From NCBI GenBank assembly GCA_963662175.1, contig OY759215.1:52655213-52719212 (forward strand): a DNA stretch of 64,000 bases. Reading direction: 5' to 3'. The stretch comes from Aradus depressus. Taxonomy: Eukaryota > Arthropoda > Insecta > Hemiptera > Aradidae. Below, piece by piece: positions 1 through 8,936 of the stretch. How positions within the stretch are numbered: the stretch's first letter is position 1; every line of letters starts with the position of its first letter. A model generated the notes under the pieces. The model was not told the DNA's origin and did no database searches. It saw only the letters and a program-made list of their open reading frames with translations. Both the position numbers and the translations under genes were made by a program.

Positions 1-464
1 AACCGACACTTCAGCGCTCGCGCCTCCAGCCTCTTTGGATGAAGCCTGCAACCCACGACCTCAACGCACCAATTGGCCTACTCATCGCATGCCTGGACGC
101 AAAAGTCGGCTCGGACAGCCGCCTTCCAATCCACGCGGCACTAAGATCACCACTCGCACACCATTCGCTACACTGATGCATGTCGCCTCCGCTCCGTTCA
201 TGGACGACTTCCGCGCCTTTTCTCGCGATTCGCACGCTACATGAGCTAGCTAATCGGGAACTACAACGGTACCCGCTCGCGTCAGAAGTGTTCTTGAAGG
301 AGACCCACGGGGACGACAACGCTCCGCCGCAATCTTGGAAGCTCGGACGGATCACCCAGCTCTACCCGGGGCAAGACGGGATCACGCGAGTCGCGGATGT
401 CGCAACGACCACCGGGGTTGTGCGCAGACCCCTTTCGCGACTATGCCCTCTCCCAACCCAATAA
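1..464 (+). pseudogene. BEL/Pao-type retrotransposon integrase C-terminus (partial)
   Basis: The reading frame that ends at 464 has the layout of the C-terminal end of BEL/Pao integrases: a segment around NAPPQSWKLGRI, then YPGQDGITRVADV, then RRPLSRLCPLP before the stop. In that family this tail follows the DDE core and closes the pol polyprotein. An in-frame TGA near 174 separates this open part (from 180) from an upstream same-frame stretch (LNAPIGLLIACLDAKV), so the copy looks inactivated or frameshifted. The 5' remainder lies outside the window. A purine-rich tract and a putative LTR follow directly, which is the expected order at the 3' end of an LTR retroelement. The region is markedly more GC-rich than its surroundings. 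The family call rests on recognised motifs, not a search. Confidence 0.6.
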
Positions 465-481
465 TGAAGCCGAGCCTTCAT

Positions 482-928
482 GGGGGGCGGGATGTTGAGT
501 CGCGAGTTGAGTGTGGGTGAGTTCGGGAACACGCCGAGACAATCGATTTGTTGTTGATGAACTACTTGAGTCTTTCAGGTTGTTGATCGCGTCTAGAGTT
601 GGTCGCCACGCGGGGTGGACTGAGAGTCTGGGTCGAGCCAGCACGCGGTGTACGGAATGGATTCGTCCTTATTACCACGCGGGTATAAGGTGAGTCGTTA
701 TGCCATGCGGAAGTGAGTTGTTTATTACCACGCGGGTATAAAGTGAGTCGTCTGTTACCAAGCACAGTAAGTGAGTGACTTGTGTAGTTCCCACGCGGTA
801 TGGGACTTATTATTGAACAACTGACTTTGTGTTCGTTACCACGCGGTTTTGTAATAAGGGTGTTGTCCAAATAAATATATCTCTTGTTCTACTCGAAGTT
901 CTCATTTAACCTGTACCCAAACCCAACA
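482..928 (+). mobile_element. Polypurine tract and 3' LTR of the BEL/Pao-like element
   Basis: A G-rich tract (482-492, GGGGGGCGGGA) sits just after the pol stop and is followed by TG at 493, the classic PPT/LTR junction. The right end is less certain; a CA at 927-928 is one choice. An AATAAA near 871 could be the retroelement poly(A) signal. Inside the LTR the 8-mer CCACGCGG occurs five times (606, 675, 728, 791, 839), twice within TTACCACGCGGGTATAA. Confidence 0.5.
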
Positions 929-1835
929 CCCTATAAGTGACACCAGAGAGGAGGAGAAGAACTGGACTACCCAGAAGATGGCTTCAACTCATGAACCGGG
1001 ACGATGAGCAGGTGAAGATGACAATGATTATCCGTAGTTACATTTCACTTTCCTCTCCAATCCTGTCATAAGAAGTTAGTGTCCTGGAAAGGATGAAACC
1101 TTGATATTTTTTCGCTGTCCTGCCTCAGCCCTCAACTATAACAATTCAAGATACGCCACTCACAAATACGAATTGACAAACATTATTTTACTCTATTCTT
1201 ATTTGTGTTTCACAAAATATTGTAAAAGAAGAAGAAAAAAAAGTGGCTCACCTCTAAATAAAGGTATTGAATATTAAATGGGGCACAGGTTCCAGAGATG
1301 CATTATGAAGGTTTTCAATGCTAAAAATATCTAATGACATCCTCGAGCCCAAACCTCCAAAAAAGATTTACAAATAACTGGGGTATTTCATGCCTATAAT
1401 CATAATCAATAACGGATATGAAGGGAAACAACAATGGAAGTCCTCCTCAAAAAAATCTCTAGTAAAATGTAAAAAATTACCGTTAAAAGAAATAAAAGAA
1501 TGAATGGCGTAATTATCAGATGAAGATTAGCTTCGTACTTTCCAACCTACAAAGGAGAGAAGAATGCGCGGAGAAAAAGAAGTGTTGAGTCAAGTAAAAG
1601 TAAGATTCTATTAATGAATGAACGTTTCTCAGCCCTGGATTTTATGGTCCTTCACCTCATTATTTAACCTCATTAAATTTAATTTCTAAAGAATAACATT
1701 CATGTTTACTTTAGCTTTAGGTTAACCGTGATGCTTTAATTCATGGTACCCGCTGTTAATCGAAGGAAATGCACTTGTGCACCGTAAGGGTAAAATGACC
1801 ATTATCTATATTGTACTTCCTAATGATGGATCTGT
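929..1835. other. No gene seen
   Basis: AT-rich sequence without a convincing coding frame, RNA gene or recognised repeat. Confidence 0.4.
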
Positions 1836-1839
1836 CGAA

Positions 1840-2192
1840 AATTCGATGAGGAATTTTCAACGGAATTTCGGAAAAAAGTCTGTCTGTCTGTGAACACGAT
1901 AACTCCCGATGGAAACAATGTATCAACACGAAATTTTAAATGTGTATCCAGAACCCTCTAAAGACGATATCTATTAATTTTCAGCGAAATCAGGCGAAGA
2001 GAATGGGGACCAGAGAAGAGTGGCTCGACTTACTTTACAACTGCCGATGTAATGAATGTATCGACACACAATTTAGTATGAGGATTCAGAAGGATTGAGT
2101 AAGTCAAATATTAAGTTTTAGCCCAAAGGGAACAAAAATGAATAATTCTTGCTGGGGAAGTACAGAGCCGGTGAATCACCGACCACTTTTTT
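1840..2192 (+). repeat. Three-module dispersed repeat, copy 1 (internally deleted)
   Basis: It runs from the head (AATTCGATGAGGAATTTTCA) through a first module (GAACACGATAACTCCCGATG, then ATTTTCAGCGAAATC) and a last module (ACTGCCGATGTAATGAATGT) to the tail (GCTGGGGAAGTACAGAGCCG, GTGAATCACCGAC, T-run). The same blocks recur many times in the window in both orientations. The middle module is missing here. Confidence 0.75.
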
Positions 2193-2396
2193 TTATTTAT
2201 AGATGTTTTAAATACTGAAAATAAAAATACTTTTTGGGTTGTTGAGAGATTCCCCACATCCAGAGAGAGAAAACAAAAAAAACTGTAGCGACTTCTTGAA
2301 ATTATCCGCACCCAGTTCTTACTACACTGACCTAGCATTGGAAGGCCGCAGCAGGTTCGCTTAAAGCGACGTTGTAGATTGTTAGTGAGTGCGTTT

Positions 2397-2565
2397 GGGC
2401 TGGTAGGTCAGAAATTTGAGCATAATTTTCAGTCAAATCGGTCGAAGGGAAAAGGGGGGATCAGAGGAGAGAGCTTAACTGAAAAATCCTAATACCTGGA
2501 GAAAGCAAAACATTAATTATTCAATTTGTGCTGGGGAAGTGTATTGCTAGTGATTCACCAACGAT
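2397..2565 (+). repeat. Three-module repeat, 3' fragment
   Basis: It holds the second-module end (CAAATCGGTCGAAGGGAAAA) and the tail (GCTGGGGAAGTGTATTGCTA, GTGATTCACCAACGA, T-run). Confidence 0.65.
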
Positions 2566-2574
2566 TTTTTTCTT

Positions 2575-2668
2575 TACATTTTTAGAATTAAGGGGTCGAA
2601 AAACATGGAATTACGTTGAAAATTCAACATCGAATTTCTAACAGATTACATAACTTTCTCTACACTTT
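2575..2668 (-). repeat. Three-module repeat, head only, minus orientation
   Basis: It reads GGGGTCGAAAAACATGGAAT, then CATCGAATTTCTAACAGATT, then TACATAACTTTCTCTACACT, which is the reverse complement of the head found at other copies. It lies head-outward next to the plus-strand tail at 2565. Confidence 0.6.
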
Positions 2669-3165
2669 GTCTAGCTGTGAAAGTAATAATAATCAATAAC
2701 GATAAATACAAATAAGAAAAATAAATAAATAAAGGAACAAAAAAGCCTTTTTCAATAATAACTTAAGGAGAAGGTTTGTAGCCTTGAGGAACTCTACTTC
2801 GCTTTCCCGGATATAAACCTCTTTTTTTCCACTCAGAGACAAAAAAAAGCACAACATAGGATCATTGAGGGAATTGATGCGTAATTTTTCCCTAAACAAA
2901 CCTCGCTGTTTTCTTAAAATTCAGACCTTTCCACGAACTCTGGAACTTCCCTTCTTCAGGATTTCCACAAAACCTTAAAGAATCAAAAAAAATTTATCGC
3001 TTCCAAAAACATTAGCCCTTCAATTTTAAAACGTAGACATGGACATTTTTCATAAAATTAATAACATAGAAAGATCTCTCTAAGTCGTAATTGTCGTTGA
3101 GTAAAAAAGAAATTGTTGATGATAATTTTAAGAATCTTAATTTGCTACCAGCGCCCTCATCCTAA
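2669..3165. other. No gene seen
   Basis: AT-rich filler without a supported coding frame or recognised repeat. Confidence 0.35.
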
Positions 3166-3167
3166 GT

Positions 3168-3302
3168 TATTGTGACTCATGCCCGGTCTTTAACTACAAG
3201 GTCATATCGCCTACTACCAGAGCGCCCTTTCATCACTCGGTTTCGAACCCGCGATCTTGAGCTCAGTAATCAAGCATGCTACTCTGAGCTACCTGCGCTG
3301 TC
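3168..3302 (-). repeat. tRNA-derived SINE, internally deleted
   Basis: On the minus strand it shows the SINE head with the B-box-like GGTTTCGAACCCGCGATC (seen here in reverse) and the conserved 3' block GTGACTCATGCCCGGTCTTT. About 180 bp of the body is missing between the two. Confidence 0.75.
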
Positions 3303-3414
3303 ACTATTTTCTTCATTTTTATTATTTTTTTATTAATTATCTGATTGTTTTATTGCATATTTGCATATTATTCTAATAATAATGTAAAATACATTTTTCG
3401 GAGGAAACAATACG

Positions 3415-3506
3415 ATTTTGTGTTTTCCGGGTTATAGAGCTCTCTCGGTTATAACGCGCTTCTCTCCTCTTCCCTAGAGGACCGTTATAACGAGGTTTGA
3501 CTGTAT
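3415..3506. mobile_element. Pogo/Tigger-like terminal remnant
   Basis: GTTATAACGAGGTTTGACTG is followed by TA, matching the style of the 'GAGGTTCTACTG-TA' terminus of the complete element at 28074-28787. Repeated GGTTATA motifs precede it. Only one end is visible. Confidence 0.4.
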
Positions 3507-3929
3507 ATTGTTTATTTTAGAAGACAGACTGAACAAAACGTAGTCACGTACCTGGTTAATGTCAATGTTTTATATAGATATGCAGGAAGAGAAATTTGAA
3601 AAAATAAAACAAGCCAATACAACAAAAGCAAAAGTAAAAAATTTAAATAAAAAATCCAATAACTGGTGAGAAAAAACTGGTTCTGGAAAACCTTCGTGAG
3701 CAATGGGAGACTGATAATGCACTGATTTGTGCACCGTGCAACTATCTCTAGTATTAGTGAAAGGTAATATTGATAGTCAAGGTCCATACTTTTCTGCCAC
3801 TCTAAACAACCCCGAAAATCTCTCGCCTTTTAATTTTGACATATTGTCGTTACTGGGTATATGAAAGTAATGTGTTGGCACCAGCGGTTTTCTTTGTTTC
3901 ATTATACAGCCTAATTCTGAGCGATTTTC

Positions 3930-4840
3930 GAATAATTAAATGAAAAATAATATTTATTCTGGAACATACGTCCCCTAAGAATAATAACATAATAAATAAA
4001 GAAAAGAATACAAGTATCAACCAGTTGAGACAGAATGAAAATAAAAGAAAGGAGGTCTCTAGGAATAAATATTAAATGTTAAAGACAGACAATGATCAAA
4101 ACAATTAAATAAACTAATAGAAAATAATGAAAAAAATATAAAAAACAAAGTATGAATAATAAATAATGTAAAACATAATAACGAAAATGTGTTATATATA
4201 AAATTGTAAAAAACTGGACTGATGAAACATTAGAGTAACAATCTGTCCAGTGGAGTGACAGACGAGAACTATATCATTCCTAGTGCATTCCTGCCAGCCT
4301 TTGGAATCTGAGGTTTGGTGAGTTAGGAGATAAGGGAAAAGTAGGGACTTGAATGAAAGAAGAATAGGAGCATGGCGGATCTGGAGAGGGAGAGAGTTCC
4401 AGAGGGAGTCAGCCTGGATAAGGAAGGAGTTGTGGTAGGTTGTTGTCCTGTGGGAAGGGAGGTAGATGAGAGATAGGTGGATATGGGATTTAAATTGGAG
4501 CATTTGGAAGATGTAGGAGGGATTTTGGCAAGGTATGGTTTGATAGAGGAAGGTGCCTAGGAAATATTGTCGACGAGAGGATGGGAAAAGCCATTTTAGG
4601 TCGGTATAGGAACTACTAATAGAAGAGAGTCGGGGGAGCCCAAAGATGAATCTTAGAAAGGAATTTTTAGTTTCATGTCAAGCTCATTAGACAGTCCTCC
4701 ATATGCGACGCAAGCATAATGAAAATAGGGGAAAACAAGGAAGAATACCAACAGCTGACGGGTTTTAGTGCGGGGGGTGACGAAGGCGTTTGATGTATAT
4801 CCAGTAATGCCAGTATGAAATGATTTTGAGAGGGGGGAGG
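3930..4840 (-). pseudogene. Non-LTR retrotransposon 3' end: degraded RT C-terminus plus 3' UTR
   Basis: The minus strand carries the C-terminal part of a LINE reverse transcriptase. A frame at about 4780-4690 reads LVFFLVFPYFHYACVAYGGL, resembling the thumb-side 'L...LIFPHFDYA' region. After stops and frameshifts, a later frame (about 4503 down to 4192) contains SFLIQADSLWNSLPLQIR followed by FKSLLFPYL, the usual end of CR1- or Jockey-like ORF2 proteins. The AT-rich 3930-4190 segment would be the 3' UTR; it is closely related to 20005-20240, which supports a shared LINE tail. Stops show that the copy is dead. The clade is uncertain. Confidence 0.65.
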
Positions 4841-4876
4841 GGGAGGAAGAATAATCTGTACAAAAGTAATTATATA

Positions 4877-4878
<2 letters not shown>

Positions 4879-4954
<76 letters not shown>

Positions 4955-4955
4955 T
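4879..4955. repeat. Compound (AT)n-(AG)n microsatellite
   Basis: About 20 AT repeats run directly into about 17 AG repeats, abutting the SINE at 4962. Confidence 0.95.
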
Positions 4956-4961
4956 GAGAGG

Positions 4962-5273
4962 GGGCGCCGGTAGCTCAGTGGTATGAATGCTTGTCTGCTG
5001 AGCTCAAGAACGTGGGTTCGAAACCCGACCGAGCCCTTCAGTTTATTTTATCTGGGAGGTAAAATAAACTTAAGCACGCCTTCCTTCGGGACGTTAAGCG
5101 ATGGTACTCGTTAAAGACCCCACCCTAGGTGAATTAAAATTTAGAGTAGGCAAAATTTAGGACTCCCACAGTAGAGTCGGGCTCATGTCCACCAGAGTGA
5201 CGAAAGAGCGCTCTGGTATTAGGTGACATGACCTCGTAGTTAAAGCCCGGGCATGAGTCATAAAACCTAACCT
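4962..5273 (+). repeat. tRNA-derived SINE, near full length
   Basis: The head has a tRNA-like A box (TAGCTCAGTGGTATG) and B box (GTGGGTTCGAAACCC), so pol III transcription is expected. The body carries a self-complementary hairpin (GTTTATTTTATCTGGGAGGT paired with AAAATAAAC), then CCTTCGGGACGTTAAGCGAT, ACTCGTTAAAGACCCC, TAGAGTCGGGCTCATGTCCA and the end block AAAGCCCGGGCATGAGTCAT. This is the family's reference layout in the window. Confidence 0.9.
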
Positions 5274-5348
5274 AATATATATGTATTTATTTATCTAAAT
5301 TATTTTTAATACAGAAAATACCAGAAAATAAACAGAGTTATTAAAATT

Positions 5349-5786
5349 CATGCTTTAACTACGAGAACATATGAAGAGCGCGGGGAAAGTACCAGGTTTG
5401 TCACTTTTTTCTCGAATGTGAGATATTGCCACTACAGTATTGTATATTAAACATATTTCACGATTCACCAACGTTACGGGCTTCAAAAAGAAGGTTTGTC
5501 ACTACGAAAACGGTAGCTGAAAATATAACGTGCGGGGAGTTGATAGATACGGAATTTCAAACATTAAATTTCAGTTTTCTCAATTTCAACATCTGATGAC
5601 AAACCTGGTTCTTTGCCCGTGCTCTTCATATGGACACATCGTCAACTACCAGAGCGCTCTTTCATCGCACTAATGGACATGAGCCCGACTCTACAGTGGG
5701 AGTCCTAAATTTTGCCTTACCAGGAATATTCACCTAGGGCAGGGGTCTTTAACGGTGTGACATCGTACAGGCTCGGGACCATACAA
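5349..5786 (-). repeat. tRNA-derived SINE fragment interrupted by a MITE
   Basis: The SINE 3' block CATGCTTTAACTACGAG (5350-5366) resumes at about 5636 with ATCGTCAACTACCAGAGCGC and runs on to the CAGGCTCGGGACCAT block at 5786. The interruption is the MITE described at 5367-5632. Confidence 0.7.
5367..5632. mobile_element. MITE with about 38-bp terminal inverted repeats
   Basis: The left end ATATGAAGAGCGCGGGGAAA, continuing to CCAGGTTTGTCA, is repeated inverted at the right end (TGACAAACCTGG ... GCTCTTCATAT). It is about 265 bp, non-coding, and nested in a SINE. A duplicated target cannot be fixed because the TIR tip itself reads ATAT. Confidence 0.7.
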
Positions 5787-6245
5787 TGTAATGTATATAA
5801 AATGTGGCTTTCAGTTTTTTCAACTTCTTTTATTCGAAAAGATTTTTGATTAGAATATATTAGCGGTATCTCGTAAAAAGTAATAATTAAGTTAGCACAT
5901 GTGACTTCTTCAACTCAAATTTCGGGTTCATTGCTAGAATCGTTTTTGAGTTAGAATAGTCACAAAGTTCCTAAGACATACATTTACAGACATCATTGCG
6001 AAATTGTTCAAGATGTATTCAGGCGACCTTGAAACGTGAAAGTCCATTGATCCTATCCAATTTTCGCACGATTACAATACTAATAAGAAACTAATAATAA
6101 TTACACATCTTTAATTTAATTTATTTATTTTACATATAGATATTTACAACTGTATAAAAAATATATGAAATATGCCAAGAGTGAGATCAAGAGGGGAGAA
6201 ATGACCCAGTGGTGACATTACCTGTATATGGGCTAGGTAATGGGG

Positions 6246-6405
6246 CAGAAATTCGATGTTGAATTTTCACCAAAATTTTATGTTATCCGACCCCCTAATT
6301 TGAAAAATAAAAAAAATCCTGTGTGTTTGCTTTTGTCTGTGAACAAGATAACTGCCGAAGTAATGAATGTATCGATAAGATATTTAGTAGAAGGATTCGG
6401 AAGAC
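6246..6405 (+). repeat. Three-module repeat, head and last module
   Basis: It shows AAATTCGATGTTGAATTTTC, then CTGTGAACAAGATAACTGCC, then AAGTAATGAATGTATCGATA. It is cut off by the SINE that follows. Confidence 0.65.
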
Positions 6406-6411
6406 CCTATA

Positions 6412-6648
6412 TATTTCGGGTTCAAAACCCGGCCAAGGCCCTTGGTTTTTAACTGGGAGGTAAAAAAAAAAAACTTTGAGCACGCCGCCTATCGGATGTG
6501 ATGTTAAACGATGGACCTGAGCCTGTGTGATCCTTGGTGCAAAATGTAGGACTCTGTAGAGTGTGGCTCATGTCCACCAAAAGAGACGAAAGATGCTCTG
6601 GTAGTAGGTGATATGAACTCTTAGTTAAAGCCCGGGCATGATTCACAA
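6412..6648 (+). repeat. tRNA-derived SINE, 5'-truncated and degraded
   Basis: The B-box region TTCGGGTTCAAAACCCGGCC is followed by GGATGTGATGTTAAACGATG and the 3' block AAAGCCCGGGCATGATTCAC. Confidence 0.75.
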
Positions 6649-6649
6649 A

Positions 6650-7305
6650 CTATTTTTATTTTATATTACTTAGCTATGCTAAAATATATGGCATAAAATG
6701 GTCGAAAATTATATAACAAGTAAATGACTGTTTTTTTTTTTAAATCATTTCAAAGGCTACTAAAAATGTCTGAAGAAATTCCTTCTTTAAGTCAATCACT
6801 GCTGTTTTGATATTCCCAGATGGTAAGAAAATAACAAATTTGCTTACGAGCACCACTGCTAGGAATAACTATTAGAGTCTGGTTGTAACTTTTAGTTAGA
6901 TTTTAGAAATAAACTGAAATTTTCAATCTAGGTTATGTGCACGCGAAATTTGTGCCCTTTTCGTCCCTTTCAAAATGTTCAGATGCCACATTATCTATGT
7001 TTGAATCGAGCTAACCCATCTATTTAAATTACAAATTTATATTATTTCAATAATGAACACATCCATTTTCTTGTAGCCATCTGACCACACTCCTGTGTAA
7101 AATTTACAATATTTCATATCGTAGTTTGCATGCTACAATAAAGGATATTTGGATCATTAATAACTTGTGACTCAAATCATAGCCAAAAAGTATCTTATAA
7201 TATTTATGTCTGATAATAGCTATTCTTTTTACTTTCAGAAACCCTGATGCTACACCCATGATGGATTGCCTCTGACGGGCCATCAGCGCAAAATTAGTAT
7301 TTATA
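6650..7305. other. No gene seen
   Basis: AT-rich, with no supported gene or recognised repeat. Confidence 0.35.
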
Positions 7306-8345
7306 CTTCCACAGCTTTACGAAGTATAAAGGCAGTTATGTAATAATCGGTTAGAAATCCAATGCGGAGTTTTCAACGGAATTTCATGTTTTCCAACCTC
7401 TTGATATCGAAAATTGATAAAAAATCTATGTATCTTTGAAGACGATAACTCCCGACAGAATTAATGTGTATCCAGAACCTTCTAAGGACGACATCTAATA
7501 ATTTTGTCAAAGAAAGAAAAAGGTGGATTAGGGGGGAGGCTTAGAACAAAATCTCTAATAACTGCCGCTGTAATGAATTCATTGACACGAAATTTGATAT
7601 GTATATTCAAAGACCTATAAGGACAAAATTAATTTTCAGCGGAATCAGTTGAAGGAGAGGGGATCAGAGGGGGCTCAACTAAAAAATTCCAATAACTTCC
7701 AATATAATAAATCTAGAGGGCGCCAGCTCAGTGGTATGCGTGCTTGTCTTCTGAGCTCAAGATCGTGGGTTCGAAACCCGACCCAGGCCCTTATTAGGTT
7801 TATTTTATCTAGGAAGTAAAATAAACTTAAGCACGCCGTCCTTCGGATGGGACGTTAAGCGATGGTCCCGAGCCTGTACGATGTCAGGTACTCGTTAAAG
7901 ACCCCTGCCCTAGGTGAATAAACATTTAGGATAGGCAAAATTTAGGACTCCCACAGTAGAGTCGGGCTCATGTGCACCAGAGTGACGAAAGAGCGCTCTG
8001 GTAGAAGGCGATACGACCTCGTAGTTAAAGCCCGGGCATGAGTCATAACACCTAACCTATAATAAATTTATAGTCCTAAAATTTAATATTTAAATTCAAT
8101 ACCTCATAAGGATGACAACTATTAATTTTGCGCGAAATTGACTAGATGGGAAGGGGGAAGAATAGGGGCCCTTAATTATCCTATTAACTGCTGATGTAAG
8201 AAATGCATCAACACACAATTTAATATGAAGAATAGGAAGCCACAATGTATGTCAAATATTGAGTTTCAGACTGAACGGAAGATTGGCTTTTGAGGGAAAG
8301 CGAACACATAATTGATTAATTCTTGTTAGGAAAGTACAGAGGACG
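7306..8345 (+). repeat. Three-module repeat with nested SINE
   Basis: The head (CTTTACGAAGTATAAAGGCA, AAATCCAATGCGGAGTTTTC) is followed by module 1 (GACGATAACTCCCGACAGAA), module 2 (AACTGCCGCTGTAATGAATT) and part of module 3 up to about 7715. After a 340-bp SINE, the module blocks resume (AATACCTCATAAGGATGACA, CTGCTGATGTAAGAAATGCA), and the copy ends at a degraded tail (TTGTTAGGAAAGTACAGAGG). More than three module-like units can be counted, so the copy may be a composite of two. Confidence 0.75.
7718..8057 (+). repeat. tRNA-derived SINE, near full length, with target duplication
   Basis: It has all family blocks in order. The flanks ATAATAAATCTA (left) and ATAATAAATTTA (right) match at 11 of 12 positions, consistent with a LINE-mediated target-site duplication. 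It therefore inserted into the older three-module repeat. Confidence 0.9.
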
Positions 8346-8694
8346 ATTTTTTATAAAATAAACCTTTAAAAAATCAAATATTAAACTAAAGGATAGAAAA
8401 ATAACACAAGTAACGTAAGAACTTTTTTTATTATTATTTTACATTACAAATTTTCTAAAAAGAAATTAAATTGCTTAGAAAAAATGCTCTTTAAATAATC
8501 TTTTTTTTTAAAAACAGATAAAAAAGATTTGAACTATTTAATAATTAACATACAATAACGTTTCACATATTTATTATACTTAAGTAGGCATTTTGTAATA
8601 CTTCTTATAACTTATGTAATTCATAATACTTTTTTTTACTTTAAATAAAACAGTGTGATGCCCAGGGCTCTTTGTACCTCACACGAGAGGATTT
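8346..8694. other. AT-rich sequence downstream of the FAAH2 poly(A) region
   Basis: No supported gene, and no distinct repeat recognised. Confidence 0.35.
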
Positions 8695-8700
8695 TTTATT
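8695..8700 (-). terminator. Candidate FAAH2 poly(A) signal
   Basis: AATAAA on the minus strand is the first canonical hexamer after the FAAH2 stop codon, about 130 nt downstream. Confidence 0.45.
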
Positions 8701-8828
8701 ATTATCACAATAATTTGTTTAAACAGCACTATACTTGTTTAAAACAAATAAACGAGCAAATAAAATTAAATTAAAATAATATAAAACTTACTCTTAAAAG
8801 ACCTATACAAAAATAATTTTCAATTGAG

Positions 8829-8936
8829 TTATTTGGATAATGATTTTCCATTAGGAGGTTTCCAGCCGCCGATTTCTTTTTCCAATGCTCGGGCTACAGC
8901 CATACACAGTCGGTCCTGATGAGGGGCTGCAACGAT
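8829..8936 (-). CDS. FAAH2: FAAH2 exon 11 (last coding exon)
   Basis: The acceptor ATGTATTTCAG precedes ATC GTT; the exon encodes residues 505-539 and ends in TAA. It includes IVAAPHQDRLCMAVARALEK and the GGW motif found near the C-terminus of FAAH2 proteins. Confidence 0.92.
   Translation of the reverse strand: MVAAPHQDRLCMAVARALEKEIGGWKPPNGKSLSK

Noticed and set aside
4192..4503. Cellular 103-residue protein
   Set aside because: Its SLWNSLP motif and the repeated 3' tail identify it as a LINE RT end.
4962..5035. tRNA gene
   Set aside because: A and B boxes are present, but the sequence continues into a conserved body repeated many times in the window, and the acceptor stem does not pair. 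It is a SINE head.
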